NCBI RefSeq assembly: GCF_014851675.1
Contig: NZ_JACVAE010000001.1
Location: 1,116,001 to 1,180,000, forward strand
DNA from: Rhizobium sp. ARZ01
Lineage (GTDB): Bacteria; Pseudomonadota; Alphaproteobacteria; Rhizobiales; Rhizobiaceae
Length of the DNA stretch: 64,000 nt
Direction of reading: 5' to 3'
The notes under the pieces are model-generated. The model was not told the DNA's origin. It saw nothing but the letters and a program-made list of their open reading frames with translations, and ran no database searches. Of this stretch, positions 1-9,993 are shown in pieces. Both the position numbers and the translations under genes were made by a program. Position 1 is the first letter of the stretch, and each line of letters starts with the position of its first letter.

Positions 1-91
1 CGACGTGACGGCGGCGTCTGTTGACGCGCTGCTTAACAACTACACTGCGGCCCTCGAAGCAGCGCAATCCGTTGCGCTCTCGGCGAACTGA
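1..91 (+). CDS. nuoM: NADH-quinone oxidoreductase subunit M, C-terminal end only
   Basis: Only the last 29 codons are visible, reading in frame from position 2 and ending at TGA 89-91, so the gene starts outside the window. The tail itself is not diagnostic. The assignment rests on position: it ends 17 bases before nuoN on the same strand, where nuoM lies in the nuo operon. NuoM is a proton-pumping membrane subunit of respiratory complex I. Confidence 0.7.
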   Translation, partial: DVTAASVDALLNNYTAALEAAQSVALSAN

Positions 92-108
92 CGACGGGAT
101 CTTTCGAA

Positions 109-1551
109 ATGACTGCTGAACTACTCCTTGCCAGCCTTCAGCTCTCGACGCCCGAGGTCATTCTTGCCGCCGGTGCGCTGGTGCTTCTGATGATCGGCGT
201 CTTTTCCGGCGAAAGGTCGGCGACGACGGTCACCGGCCTTGCGGTGGCGGTCCTGATCATTGCCGGCCTCTGGCTGGTAATGCGTGGCCAAGACGGCCAG
301 GCCTATGCGGGGGCCTTCGTTTCGGATCCGTTTGCGCGCTTTATGAAGGTGCTGACGCTGATCGGTTCGATCACCGCCATGGTCATGACGGTCGGGCACG
401 CCCGCTCCGAGCAGATCGACCGTTTCGAGTTCCCGGTGCTGATCGTGCTCGCGACGCTCGGTATGATGCTGATGGTGTCGGCAAACGACCTACTGTCGCT
501 CTACCTGTCGTTGGAACTGCAGTCGCTTGCACTCTATGTGGTTGCTGCGATCAACCGTGACAGCGTTCGCTCGACAGAAGCCGGCCTGAAGTATTTTGTG
601 CTCGGCGCTCTGTCCTCGGGCATGTTGCTCTACGGCATGTCGCTCGTCTATGGCTTCACGGGTCATACCGGCTTCCAGGAAATCGCCGCGGCACTTTCTG
701 CCGAGGGCCGTTCGCTTGGGCTCGTTTTCGGCGTGGTCTTCGTTCTTGCCGGTCTGGCGTTCAAGATCTCGGCCGTGCCGTTCCACATGTGGACGCCGGA
801 CGTCTATGAAGGTGCACCGACGCCGGTCACGGCCTTTTTTGCGGCAGCGCCGAAGGTTGCGGCGATGGCCATGCTCGTTCGTATCGTCATCGAGGCCTTC
901 CAGCCGATCGTCGCCGACTGGCAGCAGATCATCGTCTTCATCTCGATCGCTTCGATGCTGCTCGGCTCGTTTGCCGCGATTGGACAGCGCAACATCAAGC
1001 GCCTGATGGCCTATTCGTCCATCGGCCACATGGGGTATGCGCTTGTTGGTCTGTCTGCCGGCTCGATGGCCGGTGTGCGCGGCGTGGCGCTCTACATGCT
1101 GATCTACATGGTCATGACGCTCGGCACCTTTGCCTGCATTCTGGCAATGCGGCGTCGGGAGGGCGGAAACGTCGAGGCGATCGACGATCTTGCCGGTCTG
1201 TCGACGACGAATCCGTTCATGGCCGGTGTGCTGACGATCATGATGTTCTCGCTGGCCGGCATTCCGCCGATGGCAGGCTTCTTCGCCAAGTACTTCGTCT
1301 TCATGGCGGCGATCGAAGCGCATCTCTATGCACTGGCAGTCATCGGCGTGCTGTCCTCGGTCGTCGGCGCCTACTACTACCTGCGCATCGTAAAGGTCAT
1401 GTGGTTTGACGCCGCAACGGACGAATTTGCCCGCACCCCGGGTGAGCTCAAGCTGGTCTTCGGTCTCGCTGGCCTGTTCGTCGTCGCCTATGTGCTGATC
1501 GGTGGGCCGATCGGTGACGCGGCCGAAGCCGCCGCGCGGACCTTCTTTTGA
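109..1551 (+). CDS. nuoN: NADH-quinone oxidoreductase subunit N
   Basis: This is a membrane subunit of complex I, of the antiporter-like family, which couples quinone reduction to proton transfer across the inner membrane. The 480-residue product is hydrophobic nearly throughout and has about 14 membrane segments, the usual NuoN size. The family core is clear: a charged glutamate in the segment with [11 protein letters not shown], a lysine in [17 protein letters not shown], then [19 protein letters not shown] and the [16 protein letters not shown] stretch. It follows the end of nuoM and its stop overlaps the birA start, so it is the last gene of the nuo operon, cotranscribed with birA. Confidence 0.97.
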   Translation: MTAELLLASLQLSTPEVILAAGALVLLMIGVFSGERSATTVTGLAVAVLIIAGLWLVMRGQDGQAYAGAFVSDPFARFMKVLTLIGSITAMVMTVGHARSEQIDRFEFPVLIVLATLGMMLMVSANDLLSLYLSLELQSLALYVVAAINRDSVRSTEAGLKYFVLGALSSGMLLYGMSLVYGFTGHTGFQEIAAALSAEGRSLGLVFGVVFVLAGLAFKISAVPFHMWTPDVYEGAPTPVTAFFAAAPKVAAMAMLVRIVIEAFQPIVADWQQIIVFISIASMLLGSFAAIGQRNIKRLMAYSSIGHMGYALVGLSAGSMAGVRGVALYMLIYMVMTLGTFACILAMRRREGGNVEAIDDLAGLSTTNPFMAGVLTIMMFSLAGIPPMAGFFAKYFVFMAAIEAHLYALAVIGVLSSVVGAYYYLRIVKVMWFDAATDEFARTPGELKLVFGLAGLFVVAYVLIGGPIGDAAEAAARTFF

Positions 1552-2315
1552 CCCCGGGGGCGGGAACTGGCCGGCTGACACTGGATGATTTCCGGCACGA
1601 AGCCTTGGTCGAAACCAGTTCCACGAACACGGAATGTTTTGAGCGCGCCCGCAAGGGCGCGCTTTCCGGTCTATGGGTGACGGCGGCTAAGCAGACCGGG
1701 GGCAGGGGACGACGTGGACGCCCGTGGACCTCGGAAGCCGGCAACCTTTACGCCTCGCTGTTGTTGATCGATCCGGCACCGATGGAGCGACTTGGCTCGC
1801 TTCCGCTTGCTGTGGCCATCGCTGTGCAGAGCGCGATTGCTTCCGTGATGCCGATAGGTTCGCCGCCGGTGTTGATCAAATGGCCGAACGACATCCTGAT
1901 CGAGCGCAAGAAGGTTTGCGGTATTCTGCTGGAGGCTGAAACGCTTCCGGATGGGCGGCAGGCGATCGTGATCGGTTGCGGCATCAACGTTGCCGTGGCA
2001 CCGGAGGCAGGCCTCTATCCGATTGCGCGGCTCTCGGATTATGGCTGCGCGGTCTCGCCGGCCGACCTTTTCGCCCACCTCTTTCGCGAGGTGGCGGATA
2101 TCCTGCGCCTGTGGGACAGCGCCAACGGTATCGGCGAGATCATGGCCCGGTGGCGGAAGGTCGCGGGCGGCATCGGTGAAACCATAACGGTTAATTTGCC
2201 CACACAATCAATTTCCGGGCGCTTTGTCGGAATTGATGATACAGGTCTGCTCCAATTGCAGACCGATGACGGTGGCGTGCGACTGATCGCCGCCGGCGAT
2301 GTTTTCTTTGAATAA
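1548..2315 (+). CDS. birA: Biotin--[acetyl-CoA-carboxylase] ligase
   Basis: The enzyme activates biotin with ATP and attaches it to the biotin carrier of carboxylases in the cytoplasm. The 255-residue product has the catalytic domain only: ETSSTNTE near residue 21, the biotinyl-AMP loop [12 protein letters not shown] at about residues 49-60, and KWPNDI with CGILLE near 105-120, followed by a small C-terminal beta domain. There is no N-terminal helix-turn-helix, so it should not act as a biotin-operon repressor. The start is a TTG at 1548 that overlaps the nuoN stop (TTGA), which implies translational coupling. Proximity to mce may reflect the biotin-dependent propionyl-CoA route. Confidence 0.95.
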   Translation: MTPGAGTGRLTLDDFRHEALVETSSTNTECFERARKGALSGLWVTAAKQTGGRGRRGRPWTSEAGNLYASLLLIDPAPMERLGSLPLAVAIAVQSAIASVMPIGSPPVLIKWPNDILIERKKVCGILLEAETLPDGRQAIVIGCGINVAVAPEAGLYPIARLSDYGCAVSPADLFAHLFREVADILRLWDSANGIGEIMARWRKVAGGIGETITVNLPTQSISGRFVGIDDTGLLQLQTDDGGVRLIAAGDVFFE

Positions 2316-2332
2316 TCGGATTTTTGCACACA

Positions 2333-4000
2333 ATGGCAAATCAAGAAGACCTGGTGTTCCTGCCGCTCGGCGGTGTCGGCGAGATCGGCATGAATCTCGC
2401 GCTCTATGGCTATGGGGTACCGGGAAACCGAAAATGGATCATGGTCGATTGCGGCGTGACCTTCCCCGGTCCCGAACTGCCCGGCGTCGATCTCGTATTG
2501 CCTGACATCAGCTTCCTTGCCGAAGAGCGCAAGAACCTGAAGGGAATCGTCATCACTCATGCGCACGAGGATCACTACGGCGCCCTGAACGACCTCTGGC
2601 CGGGGCTGAACGTCCCTGTCTACGCCTCACCCTTTACCGCCGGCATGCTGGAGGCGAAGCGCGACTACGAGCGCAGCCGAACGGAAATCCCGGTGACGAT
2701 CTTCAAGCAGGGCGATCGTATCAATCTCGGCCCGTTCGAAATCGAGGCGATCGGGGTGAATCACTCCATCCCCGAGCCAATGTCGCTGGCGATCAAGACG
2801 CCACTCGGAACGGTGATCCATACGGGAGACTGGAAGATCGATCTCGAACCTTCGCTTGGGCCGCTGACCGACGAGCATCGCTTCCGCCAATTGGGCGACG
2901 AGGGTGTGCTGGCGCTGATCTGCGACAGCACGAATGCGCTGCGGGATGGCGTTTCGCCGTCCGAGCAGGAGGTCTCCGAGAGCCTGACGAAGATCATCGA
3001 AAGCGCCGAGGGGCGGGTCGGTATCACGACGTTCTCGTCGAATGTCGGCCGTATTCGTTCGGTGGCAAAGGCGGCGGAGGCTGCGGGCCGTGAGGTGCTG
3101 CTGCTTGGTAGTTCGATGAAGCGGGTGACAGCAGTCGCCCGCGACATTGGCCTGATGGAAGGCATCAAGCCATTCATTGACGAGGACGAATTCAGTTACA
3201 TTCCGCGCGAGAAGATCGTCGTCATTCTCACCGGCAGCCAAGGCGAGCCGCGCGCCGCACTTGCCAAGATTGCGCGTGATGAGATGCGAAACGTCGCATT
3301 CACCGCCGGCGATACGATCATTTTTTCCTCGCGCGCCATTCCCGGTAACGAGAAGGCGATCAACGACATCAAGAACGGGCTTGTCGACCAGGGCATCCAT
3401 GTCGTGACCGACAGCGAGGCGCTGGTGCATGTCTCCGGCCATCCCCGCCGCACGGAGCTGCAGCAGATGTATGCATGGACCCGCCCGCAGATCTTGGTGC
3501 CGGTCCATGGCGAGGCGGCGCATCTGGTCGCGCACGCCGAACTCGGCGAACAGTCCGGCATTGCGACTGTGCCGCGCGTGCGCGACGGGCGGATGCTGCG
3601 GCTTGCACCGGGTGCGCCCGAGGTGATCGATGAGGTCGAGTTTGGCCGCATCTTCAAGGACGGCAACCTGGTCGGCAGCTACGATGAAATGGGCATCGGT
3701 GATCGCCGCAAGCTTTCCTTCGTCGGCCATGTGTCTGTCAACGTCATGCTCGATTCACGCTACAATTTTCTGGGCGATCCGGAAGTGGAACCATACGGCC
3801 TGCCGCAGTTCGACGATGAGGGTGAGGACATGGGCGACACGCTCTATGATGCAGTTCTCAGCGCCGTCGAAAGCATTCCGCGGGCACGGCGCAAGGATCT
3901 GGAGACTGTCCGCGAGGCGGTACGTCGCGCGGTGCGTGCCATGGCGAACGAGGTCTGGGGCAAGAAGCCGGTCGTCACGGTCTTCGTGACCAAGGTCTAG
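2333..4000 (+). CDS. rnj: Ribonuclease J
   Basis: This is a metallo-beta-lactamase/beta-CASP ribonuclease, which in Sinorhizobium and relatives trims rRNA and turns over mRNA in the cytoplasm. The 555-residue length is normal. Visible motifs are the zinc-binding HAHEDHYGAL at about residue 79, the later histidines in GVNHSIPEPM and VIHTGDWKID, ICDSTNA, the beta-CASP segment with ILTGSQGEPRAAL, and VHVSGHPRR followed by PVHGE. A TTG lies nine bases upstream at 2324; I chose the ATG at 2333 because MANQEDLVFLPLGGVGEIGM matches the family start. It begins 17 bases after birA and is probably cotranscribed with it. Confidence 0.96.
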   Translation: MANQEDLVFLPLGGVGEIGMNLALYGYGVPGNRKWIMVDCGVTFPGPELPGVDLVLPDISFLAEERKNLKGIVITHAHEDHYGALNDLWPGLNVPVYASPFTAGMLEAKRDYERSRTEIPVTIFKQGDRINLGPFEIEAIGVNHSIPEPMSLAIKTPLGTVIHTGDWKIDLEPSLGPLTDEHRFRQLGDEGVLALICDSTNALRDGVSPSEQEVSESLTKIIESAEGRVGITTFSSNVGRIRSVAKAAEAAGREVLLLGSSMKRVTAVARDIGLMEGIKPFIDEDEFSYIPREKIVVILTGSQGEPRAALAKIARDEMRNVAFTAGDTIIFSSRAIPGNEKAINDIKNGLVDQGIHVVTDSEALVHVSGHPRRTELQQMYAWTRPQILVPVHGEAAHLVAHAELGEQSGIATVPRVRDGRMLRLAPGAPEVIDEVEFGRIFKDGNLVGSYDEMGIGDRRKLSFVGHVSVNVMLDSRYNFLGDPEVEPYGLPQFDDEGEDMGDTLYDAVLSAVESIPRARRKDLETVREAVRRAVRAMANEVWGKKPVVTVFVTKV

Positions 4001-4046
4001 CGCTGGCCATCTGTTTTTTTTTGGTTAGTTTCCCGTCGTGCGAAAA

Positions 4047-4070
4047 CGGAGCTTCGATATGGAAGCTCCG
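4047..4070. other. Hairpin in the rnj-mce spacer
   Basis: A 9-bp perfect stem (CGGAGCTTC paired with GAAGCTCCG, 6-base loop) lies 36 bases upstream of the mce start. No T-run follows, so it does not look like a strong terminator. A T10 run precedes it near 4013-4022. It could be a processing or stabilising structure between rnj and mce. Confidence 0.4.
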
Positions 4071-4106
4071 GGCGGTTCGCCGACATTGGAATGAAGGGAG
4101 TGACAA

Positions 4107-4511
4107 GTGCTCGGACGCGTCAATCACATCGCCATCGCAGTTCCTGATCTTGCAGCGGCAACCGCCTCCTATAGAGACGTGCTTGGCGCGCGCGTGACGG
4201 ATCCTCAGGCACTGCCCGAACATGGCGTCACCGTCGTCTTTGTCGAACTGCCGAACACAAAGTTGGAACTGCTCGAGCCGCTGGGCGAGGGCTCGCCAAT
4301 TGCGGCTTTCCTCCAAAAGTCTCCCGGGGGAGGGATGCACCACATCTGCTATGAGGTGAGCGACATTCTCGCCGCTCGCGACCGGCTCGTTGCCGGCGGT
4401 GCGCGGGTTCTTGGCGACGGTACCCCGAAGAACGGCGCCCACGGCAAGCCTGTTCTGTTCCTCCATCCAAAGGACTTCTTCGGCACGTTGATCGAGCTCG
4501 AAGAGGTGTGA
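4107..4511 (+). CDS. mce: Methylmalonyl-CoA epimerase
   Basis: This small enzyme interconverts (R)- and (S)-methylmalonyl-CoA in propionyl-CoA catabolism, between propionyl-CoA carboxylase and methylmalonyl-CoA mutase. The 134-residue protein is one vicinal-oxygen-chelate unit of family length. Metal ligands are visible in GRVNHIAIAVPDL (His-6), GGGMHHICYEV (His near 79) and FGTLIELEEV (a glutamate at the end). The start is GTG at 4107, preceded by a good AAGGGAG ribosome site at 4093-4099. The gene follows rnj by about 100 bases. Confidence 0.94.
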   Translation: MLGRVNHIAIAVPDLAAATASYRDVLGARVTDPQALPEHGVTVVFVELPNTKLELLEPLGEGSPIAAFLQKSPGGGMHHICYEVSDILAARDRLVAGGARVLGDGTPKNGAHGKPVLFLHPKDFFGTLIELEEV

Positions 4512-4560
4512 CAGCACGCCGCTCGATACGGATTTGAATTGGTGAAGCCGCAGCGGTAAA

Positions 4561-4730
4561 AGGGTTGCTCAAAGCCGAGACGTCTTCACCGAGGCTCTCG
4601 ACGGGACCGTCGGGGAGCTATCCAGTATGGCTCGGGGCTCCAACTCCGCGTTGCCATTAGCAGGCTCCGCGCTGCGAAAGTAACTATTGAGGCGCTACCG
4701 CTCCGCTGGCTAGCGGCGCCGCCACTGGGA
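4561..4730 (+). ncRNA. Possible structured leader or small RNA upstream of the DUF1467 gene
   Basis: The 220 bases between mce and the next gene hold no convincing ORF but several stems: CGACG/CGTCG (4599-4612, 4-base loop), GAGCTAT/ATGGCTC (4615-4633, 5-base loop) and a GC-rich fold around 4690-4720. I do not recognise a known RNA family. It could be a cis-acting 5' leader, an independent sRNA, or chance structure in GC-rich DNA. Confidence 0.25.
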
Positions 4731-4738
4731 ACGTGACC

Positions 4739-5008
4739 ATGCAGATTTTCTCGATCGTCGCCGTCTACTTCGTCATCTGGTGGTTGACGCTGTTTGTCGT
4801 CCTGCCCTTTGGCATGCGCACACAGGCGGAGGAAAACGAGGTGGTGCTGGGCACGACGGCAAGCGCACCTGCGCGGTTCCGTGGGCGCAAGGTCGTTCTC
4901 ATCACGACGATCATCGCTGCTGTGATCTATGCCGCCTGGTGGACCCTGTCGGTCGAATTTGGCTACGGCATTGATGCGATTCCGCAGTTTTACCCGAAAT
5001 TCGACTGA
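4739..5008 (+). CDS. DUF1467 family small membrane protein
   Basis: An 89-residue inner-membrane protein with two hydrophobic segments, near residues 3-24 (IVAVYFVIWWLTLFVVLPFG) and 53-75 (VVLITTIIAAVIYAAWW), separated by a polar loop carrying RTQAEENEVVLGT. This arrangement is typical of the DUF1467 family, which is widespread in Alphaproteobacteria next to mce; its function is not known. I chose the ATG at 4739 over a GTG six bases earlier because the upstream GGGAA is better spaced from it. It is downstream of a possibly structured leader. Confidence 0.85.
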   Translation: MQIFSIVAVYFVIWWLTLFVVLPFGMRTQAEENEVVLGTTASAPARFRGRKVVLITTIIAAVIYAAWWTLSVEFGYGIDAIPQFYPKFD

Positions 5009-5151
5009 CCATTCCGCATTCAAGAAAGAGCGGGGCTTTTCATTGCGCTTGCTGCGGGTCGCGACCGCGACGGAAAGTAGTGCACAGATAGGAAGTGTCA
5101 TCTGTCTGTCGCAAATATCGTCTAGGACCGCCATGGATGCAGGATGAAAGC

Positions 5152-5183
5152 AAAAAAAAACAAGGCTGGAAGCCTTGTTTTTA
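5152..5183. terminator. Rho-independent terminator, probably bidirectional
   Basis: A perfect 9-bp stem AACAAGGCT/AGCCTTGTT with a GGA loop (5159-5179) is flanked by an A-run on the left (5152-5160) and a T-run on the right. It lies about 150 bases after the DUF1467 gene and ends that transcript. The rest of 5009-5589 is AT-richer and has no supportable gene. TTGACA boxes occur at 5351 and 5379, but I could not find a good -10 for either. Confidence 0.85.
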
Positions 5184-5589
5184 AAGTATCGCGTGATCTT
5201 TATCCGTTGCCGGTGGCAGCGTCTACGCGCGCCAAAGATCTGATCCTCCCAAGACTTGACCGCGAAATTGGCAAGAATTTGCGCTTCCTGCCTGTTTTGT
5301 GGCCTGAAACTAGCCCAAAGGTTGGGCGTTGTCATCTGGTTTTTTGCATATTTGACACACTGCGACAAAAAATTCCCGTTGACACGATCGTGATAAGTCC
5401 TGTTACTTGCCGGCCTATTTTCGGTGAATCTGTTTGACCGAATAAGTTGAGCGCATTAATTCAGCGGCGCAACCGTGTGGGCATGTCCAGAGGGTGCTTC
5501 CGATCGGCGCCACGCCGCAATTTCCCCTTTTGACCAGTTGATTTTGTTTCGACTTTTTTCGCGCTTTCGATTCAAGCGGTACTTATGCA

Positions 5590-6390
5590 ATGCGCAACGG
5601 ACTTTCAGCACTTCTCGTCTCTCATCGTTGAAAGCAATTTGTCATTGCGGTCATTCTCGTAAATGCGATCACGCTTGGGCTCGAGACATCGGCGTCGATC
5701 ATGGCAAGCCATGGCACGCTGCTTCACCTCATTGACCATGTGATCCTCGGCTTTTTTGTCGTCGAGATCGGACTGCGACTTTACGCGTTCCGGGCTTCGT
5801 TCTTCCGGGATGCCTGGAGTCTCTTCGATTTTTCCATTGTCGCCGTTGCGATACTACCGGCCACCGGTGCGTTCTCAGTTCTCCGGGCATCGCGAATGCT
5901 GCGGGTGCTGCGGCTCATTTCCGTCATACCATCACTGCGCAAGGTGGTCGGCGGCTTGATCGTTTCGCTTCCGGGGCTGGCCTCGATCTTCGTCCTTTTG
6001 ATGCTTGTCTTCTATGTTTTCGCGGTCATGGCCACCAACCTGTACGGCGCGGCATTCCCGGAATGGTTCGGAACCATCGGAGATTCGTACTACACACTCT
6101 TCCAGGTCATGACGCTCGAAAGCTGGTCCATGGGCGTCGTTCGCCCGATCATGGAGGTCTATCCTCACTCGTGGGCGTTCTTCGTTCCGTTCATTGCCTG
6201 CACGGCGTTTACGGTGTTGAACCTGTTCATAGGTGTGATCGTGTCTGCCATGCAGGAGCAGCATGAACCGGCGGCGGAGGCGGACCGTGCGTCTCTCCAT
6301 TCCGAGACGAGCCTGCTTCTCGATGAAATTCGTGCTCTCCGCCAGGAAGTCGGGCAACTGCGGCAGGCCCGCGAACATGAGCGAACTTAA
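5590..6390 (+). pseudogene. Voltage-gated sodium channel (NaChBac type), interrupted by an in-frame TGA
   Basis: The reading frame encodes a single-domain bacterial sodium channel. S1 is FVIAVILVNAITLGLETS (codons from 5638), and the voltage sensor S4 has arginines every third residue in LRASRMLRVLRLISVIPSLRK. The selectivity filter is TLESW, the signature of bacterial sodium channels, followed by S6 and a C-terminal coiled coil. An ATG at 5590 opens the frame, but codon 14 is TGA (5629-5631) just before S1, where TGG would give HRWKQF. The frame is intact after it. Translation could restart at ATG 5701, but that product lacks S1, so function is doubtful. A sequencing error or UGA readthrough would restore the gene. 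Confidence 0.8.
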
Positions 6391-6410
6391 GCGAAGGTGA
6401 GCAGAGTGTG

Positions 6411-6436
6411 TCGCCCGGGTTTTCTTCCGCGGGCGA
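6411..6436. terminator. Hairpin between the channel gene and proS
   Basis: A 7-bp GC-rich stem, TCGCCCG/CGGGCGA, with a 12-base loop containing TTTTCTT, lies just after the channel stop. No T-run follows, so it would be a weak terminator or a processing structure in the proS leader. Confidence 0.4.
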
Positions 6437-6515
6437 TACGTCTATGAACGCAATGAACCAACCTCTTTTCGCCCGATTCCCCAGCTAGGCGAAACCTGTC
6501 TTTTTGGAACCAGTC

Positions 6516-7844
6516 ATGCGCCTTTCCCGCTTTTTTATGCCCATACTCAAGGAAAACCCCAAGGAGGCGGAAATCGTCTCGCACCGCCTGATGCTGCGGG
6601 CGGGGATGATCAAGCAGCAATCCGCGGGCATGTATACCTGGCTGCCGCTGGGCAAGCGCGTTCTCGACAAGGTCAACGCCATCATCCGCGAAGAGCAGAA
6701 TCGTTCCGGCGCCATCGAACTCCTGATGCCGACGCTGCAATCGGCCGAGCTCTGGCAGGAAAGCGGGCGCTACGACGCCTACGGTAAGGAGATGCTGCGC
6801 ATCAAGGACAGGCAGGACCGGCCGATGCTTTACGGCCCGACGAACGAGGAGATGATCACTGATGTGTTCCGCTCCTATGTCAAGTCCTACAAGGACCTGC
6901 CGCTGAACCTCTACCATATCCAGCTTAAGTTCCGTGACGAGATCCGCCCGCGTTTCGGCACCATGCGCTCGCGCGAGTTCCTGATGAAGGACGCCTATTC
7001 CTTCGACCTCAACCGGGAAGGGGCCGAACACGCCTATAATCGCATGTTTGCCGCCTACCTGCGCACCTTCTCGCGCATGGGCCTGCGCGCCATTCCGATG
7101 CGCGCCGACACCGGGCCGATCGGCGGCAACCTCAGCCACGAGTTCATCATCCTGGCAGACACCGGCGAGTCCGAAGTGTTCTGCCACAAGGACTTCCTTG
7201 GCTTCGACATTCCGGGCATCGACACGAATTTCGACGACGTCGCCTGCCTGAAGGGGATCTTTGACAAGTGGACCTCGCGCTACGCCGCCACGTCCGAGAT
7301 GCATGACGAGGCTGCGTTCAATGCCATTCCCGAAGGCGAGCGCCTCTCCGCCCGCGGCATCGAGGTCGGCCACATCTTCTATTTCGGCACCAAGTACTCG
7401 GAAGCCATGGGCGCCAAGGTTCAGGGGCCGGACGGCAAGGAACACACCGTGCACATGGGCTCCTACGGTATCGGCCCGACGCGTCTGGTGCCGGCAATCA
7501 TCGAGGCGTCGCACGACGAGAACGGCATCATCTGGCCGAAGTCGGTCGCGCCCTTCGAGGTGGTCGTCATCAACATGAAGGCCGGCGATGCAGCCTGTGA
7601 TGCCGCCAGCGAGACGCTTTATGGCGCGCTGTCGAAGGCAGGCATCGACGTGCTGCTGGACGACAAGGACGAGCGTGCAGGCACGAAGTTCGCGACCGCG
7701 GACCTGATCGGTGCACCGTTCCAGGTCATCGTCGGTCCGCGCTCGGTCGCCGCCGGCGAAGTCGAGCTGAAGGATCGCAAGACGGGCGCGCGTGAGACGC
7801 TGACGGTGGATGCCGCAATCGCGCGTCTGACGTCCGTCGCCTGA
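6516..7844 (+). CDS. proS: Prolyl-tRNA synthetase, short alphaproteobacterial form
   Basis: A cytoplasmic class II aminoacyl-tRNA synthetase charging tRNA-Pro. The 442-residue length fits the short alphaproteobacterial ProS, which lacks the internal editing insertion of the E. coli type. The opening [19 protein letters not shown] is characteristic. Class II motif 2 is visible in [18 protein letters not shown] (about residues 140-157) and motif 3 in [11 protein letters not shown] (about 313-323), followed by the anticodon-binding domain. A TTG upstream at 6504 keeps the frame open, but the ATG at 6516 matches the family start. Because the INS editing domain is absent, Ala-tRNA-Pro would need trans editing. 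Confidence 0.96.
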   Translation: MRLSRFFMPILKENPKEAEIVSHRLMLRAGMIKQQSAGMYTWLPLGKRVLDKVNAIIREEQNRSGAIELLMPTLQSAELWQESGRYDAYGKEMLRIKDRQDRPMLYGPTNEEMITDVFRSYVKSYKDLPLNLYHIQLKFRDEIRPRFGTMRSREFLMKDAYSFDLNREGAEHAYNRMFAAYLRTFSRMGLRAIPMRADTGPIGGNLSHEFIILADTGESEVFCHKDFLGFDIPGIDTNFDDVACLKGIFDKWTSRYAATSEMHDEAAFNAIPEGERLSARGIEVGHIFYFGTKYSEAMGAKVQGPDGKEHTVHMGSYGIGPTRLVPAIIEASHDENGIIWPKSVAPFEVVVINMKAGDAACDAASETLYGALSKAGIDVLLDDKDERAGTKFATADLIGAPFQVIVGPRSVAAGEVELKDRKTGARETLTVDAAIARLTSVA

Positions 7845-7959
7845 CCCTGAAATTCGGAATCGATTTTCGGCAGCGAGTGTGCGCAGATTCGAACTGCTAC
7901 TGAGTCCGCAGCGCATCCGGTGGGATGCGCCGCGCAATAGAGACTGATCCGGAGGCATC

Positions 7960-9267
7960 ATGGCGGAAGCGACGGGCGAGGGCACCGTGGTCAAAGCGAA
8001 AAAAGCGCCCGTAAGCCGGCCGTTTTCCGGTTTCGAACGTATGGTTGCCTGGCGCTATCTGCGCTCTCGGCGCAAGGAAGCGTTCATCTCGGTCATCGCC
8101 GGCTTTTCCTTCATCGGCATCATGCTGGGGGTGGCGACGCTGATCATCGTGATGGCGGTGATGAACGGATTCCGAACCGAACTGATTTCCCGCATCCTCG
8201 GCATCAACGGCCACATGATCGTCCAGCCGATCGACGGGCCTTTCGACAACTACGCCGATCTTGCCGCGAAGTTTTCCAAGGTTCCCGGCATCAAGATGGC
8301 GATCCCGCTGGTCGAGGGGCAGACGCTCGCTTCGGGCAAGGGCGGCGCCGGGACCGGCGCGCTCGTGCGAGGGATCCGCGCCGAAGATATTACGAAGCTG
8401 AAGACGGTCTCCGACAACATCAAGTCGGGAGATCTCGTAGGCTTCACCGCGGGAACGGGCCTTGCGATCGGTGCTCGCATGGCAGATCAACTCGGCATTG
8501 TCGTCGGCGACGACATTACGCTGGTGGCGCCCGAAGGCGACGTGACGCCGCTGGGTGTCAATCCGCGCGTCAAGTCCTATCCGGTTTCGGCGATCTTCGA
8601 GATCGGCATGGCGGAATATGACGCCTCGATCATCTACATGCCGCTTGAGGAGGCGCAGCTCTATTTCAACGCCGACGGCCTGGTGCAGTCGATTGAGCTT
8701 TTCGTCAACAATCCCGACGACGTGGACGCGCTGCGTCAGCCGATCGAGGCGGCCGCCGAGCGCCAGATCTACGTGACCGACTGGCGCCAGCGCAACCGGA
8801 CGTTCTTCTCGGCGCTCGAAGTGGAGCGAAACGTGATGTTCATGATCCTGACGCTGATCGTTCTGGTCGCAGCGCTGAACATCATATCGGGCCTGATCAT
8901 GCTCGTGAAGGACAAGGGCAGCGACATTGCGATCCTGCGCACGATGGGGGCGACGTCCGGCGCCATCATGCGCATCTTCTTCATGACGGGGGCTGCCATC
9001 GGCACGGTGGGCACGATTGCCGGGGTCATTCTGGGCGTCGTCGTCTGCCTGAACGTCGAATCGATCCGCCAGTTCTTCTCTTGGCTTTCCGGACAAACCT
9101 TGTTCGATCCCGAACTCTATTTCCTCAGCCAGCTGCCGGCCGATATGAATTTCGGCGAGACGGTTTCGATCGTCGTCATGGCCTTGGCGCTTTCGTTCCT
9201 GGCGACGATCTTCCCCGCATGGCGCGCGTCGAAGCTCGATCCCGTCCAGGCCCTGCGGTACGAATAG
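7960..9267 (+). CDS. lolC: Lipoprotein-releasing ABC transporter permease (LolC/LolE family)
   Basis: The permease extracts outer-membrane lipoproteins from the inner membrane and hands them to LolA. The 435-residue protein has a first membrane helix near residues 45-75 ([28 protein letters not shown], of which the MNGFR motif is typical), a large periplasmic domain, then three C-terminal helices ([53 protein letters not shown]) and the end [10 protein letters not shown]. Alphaproteobacteria often have one permease in place of the LolC/LolE pair, so the symbol is a convention. lolD follows after 13 bases. Confidence 0.93.
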   Translation: MAEATGEGTVVKAKKAPVSRPFSGFERMVAWRYLRSRRKEAFISVIAGFSFIGIMLGVATLIIVMAVMNGFRTELISRILGINGHMIVQPIDGPFDNYADLAAKFSKVPGIKMAIPLVEGQTLASGKGGAGTGALVRGIRAEDITKLKTVSDNIKSGDLVGFTAGTGLAIGARMADQLGIVVGDDITLVAPEGDVTPLGVNPRVKSYPVSAIFEIGMAEYDASIIYMPLEEAQLYFNADGLVQSIELFVNNPDDVDALRQPIEAAAERQIYVTDWRQRNRTFFSALEVERNVMFMILTLIVLVAALNIISGLIMLVKDKGSDIAILRTMGATSGAIMRIFFMTGAAIGTVGTIAGVILGVVVCLNVESIRQFFSWLSGQTLFDPELYFLSQLPADMNFGETVSIVVMALALSFLATIFPAWRASKLDPVQALRYE

Positions 9268-9280
9268 GAAGAACCGACCG

Positions 9281-9967
9281 ATGAAAGCGCGCGTAGCATT
9301 GCAGCTATCCGGCGTCGAGCGCCGTTACGGGCAGGGCGATACGGTCCTGAGCATCCTGAAGGGCGCGGACTTCACGCTGCATGGCGGCGAGACCGTCGCC
9401 CTTGTCGCTCCGTCAGGCACCGGCAAGTCGACGCTTCTGCATGTCGCCGGTCTGCTGGAGAAGCCGGATGCAGGCGATGTCGCCATCAATGGCCATTCGT
9501 GCGCACTGCTTGGTGACGATCAGCGCACCGCCATCCGGCGCAACGAAATCGGCTTCGTCTACCAGTTTCACCATCTCCTGCCGGAGTTCTCCGCGCTGGA
9601 GAACATCATGATGCCGCAACTGATCGCCGGCCTGTCGAAGCCGGAGGCGCGGGAGCGGGCGAAGCTGTTGCTCGACTACATGCGCATCGGTCACCGCGCC
9701 GAACACCGGCCGTCGGAACTCTCGGGCGGCGAACAACAGCGTGTGGCGATCGCCCGCGCCGTCGCCAATGCCCCACTCGTGCTTCTGGCCGACGAACCGA
9801 CCGGGAATCTTGATCCGGAAACGGCGGGCTATGTCTTCGAGGCGCTGGAAGCACTCGTTCGTCAATCCGGCCTTGCCGCTTTGATCGCAACGCACAACCA
9901 CGACCTCGCCTCGCTGATGGATCGCCGAGTTACGATCGAGGACGGCAAGGTGCACGAGTTGGGCTGA
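9281..9967 (+). CDS. lolD: Lipoprotein-releasing system ATP-binding protein
   Basis: The ATPase of the LolCDE transporter, acting on the cytoplasmic face of the inner membrane. The 228-residue product has a Walker A motif [12 protein letters not shown] at about residues 45-56, a Q-loop in [17 protein letters not shown], the signature [14 protein letters not shown] near 148-161, Walker [13 protein letters not shown] and the H-loop ATHNHDLA. It lies 13 bases after the permease gene, so the two form one operon. Transcription runs into a convergent glyoxalase gene 26 bases downstream. Confidence 0.96.
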   Translation: MKARVALQLSGVERRYGQGDTVLSILKGADFTLHGGETVALVAPSGTGKSTLLHVAGLLEKPDAGDVAINGHSCALLGDDQRTAIRRNEIGFVYQFHHLLPEFSALENIMMPQLIAGLSKPEARERAKLLLDYMRIGHRAEHRPSELSGGEQQRVAIARAVANAPLVLLADEPTGNLDPETAGYVFEALEALVRQSGLAALIATHNHDLASLMDRRVTIEDGKVHELG

Positions 9968-9993
9968 GCGCGGCAGTCCCTGCCGGCCCGGTG

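Noticed and set aside
4561..4730. tmRNA or 6S RNA in the mce-DUF1467 spacer
   Set aside because: No tag-peptide sequence or tRNA-like end for tmRNA, and no long 6S-type open bubble. I keep only an unassigned structured leader.
5144..5437. 97-codon frame between the DUF1467 and channel genes
   Set aside because: It begins inside the bidirectional terminator (MKAKKNKAGSLVF is the A-run and stem) and has no ribosome site or family.
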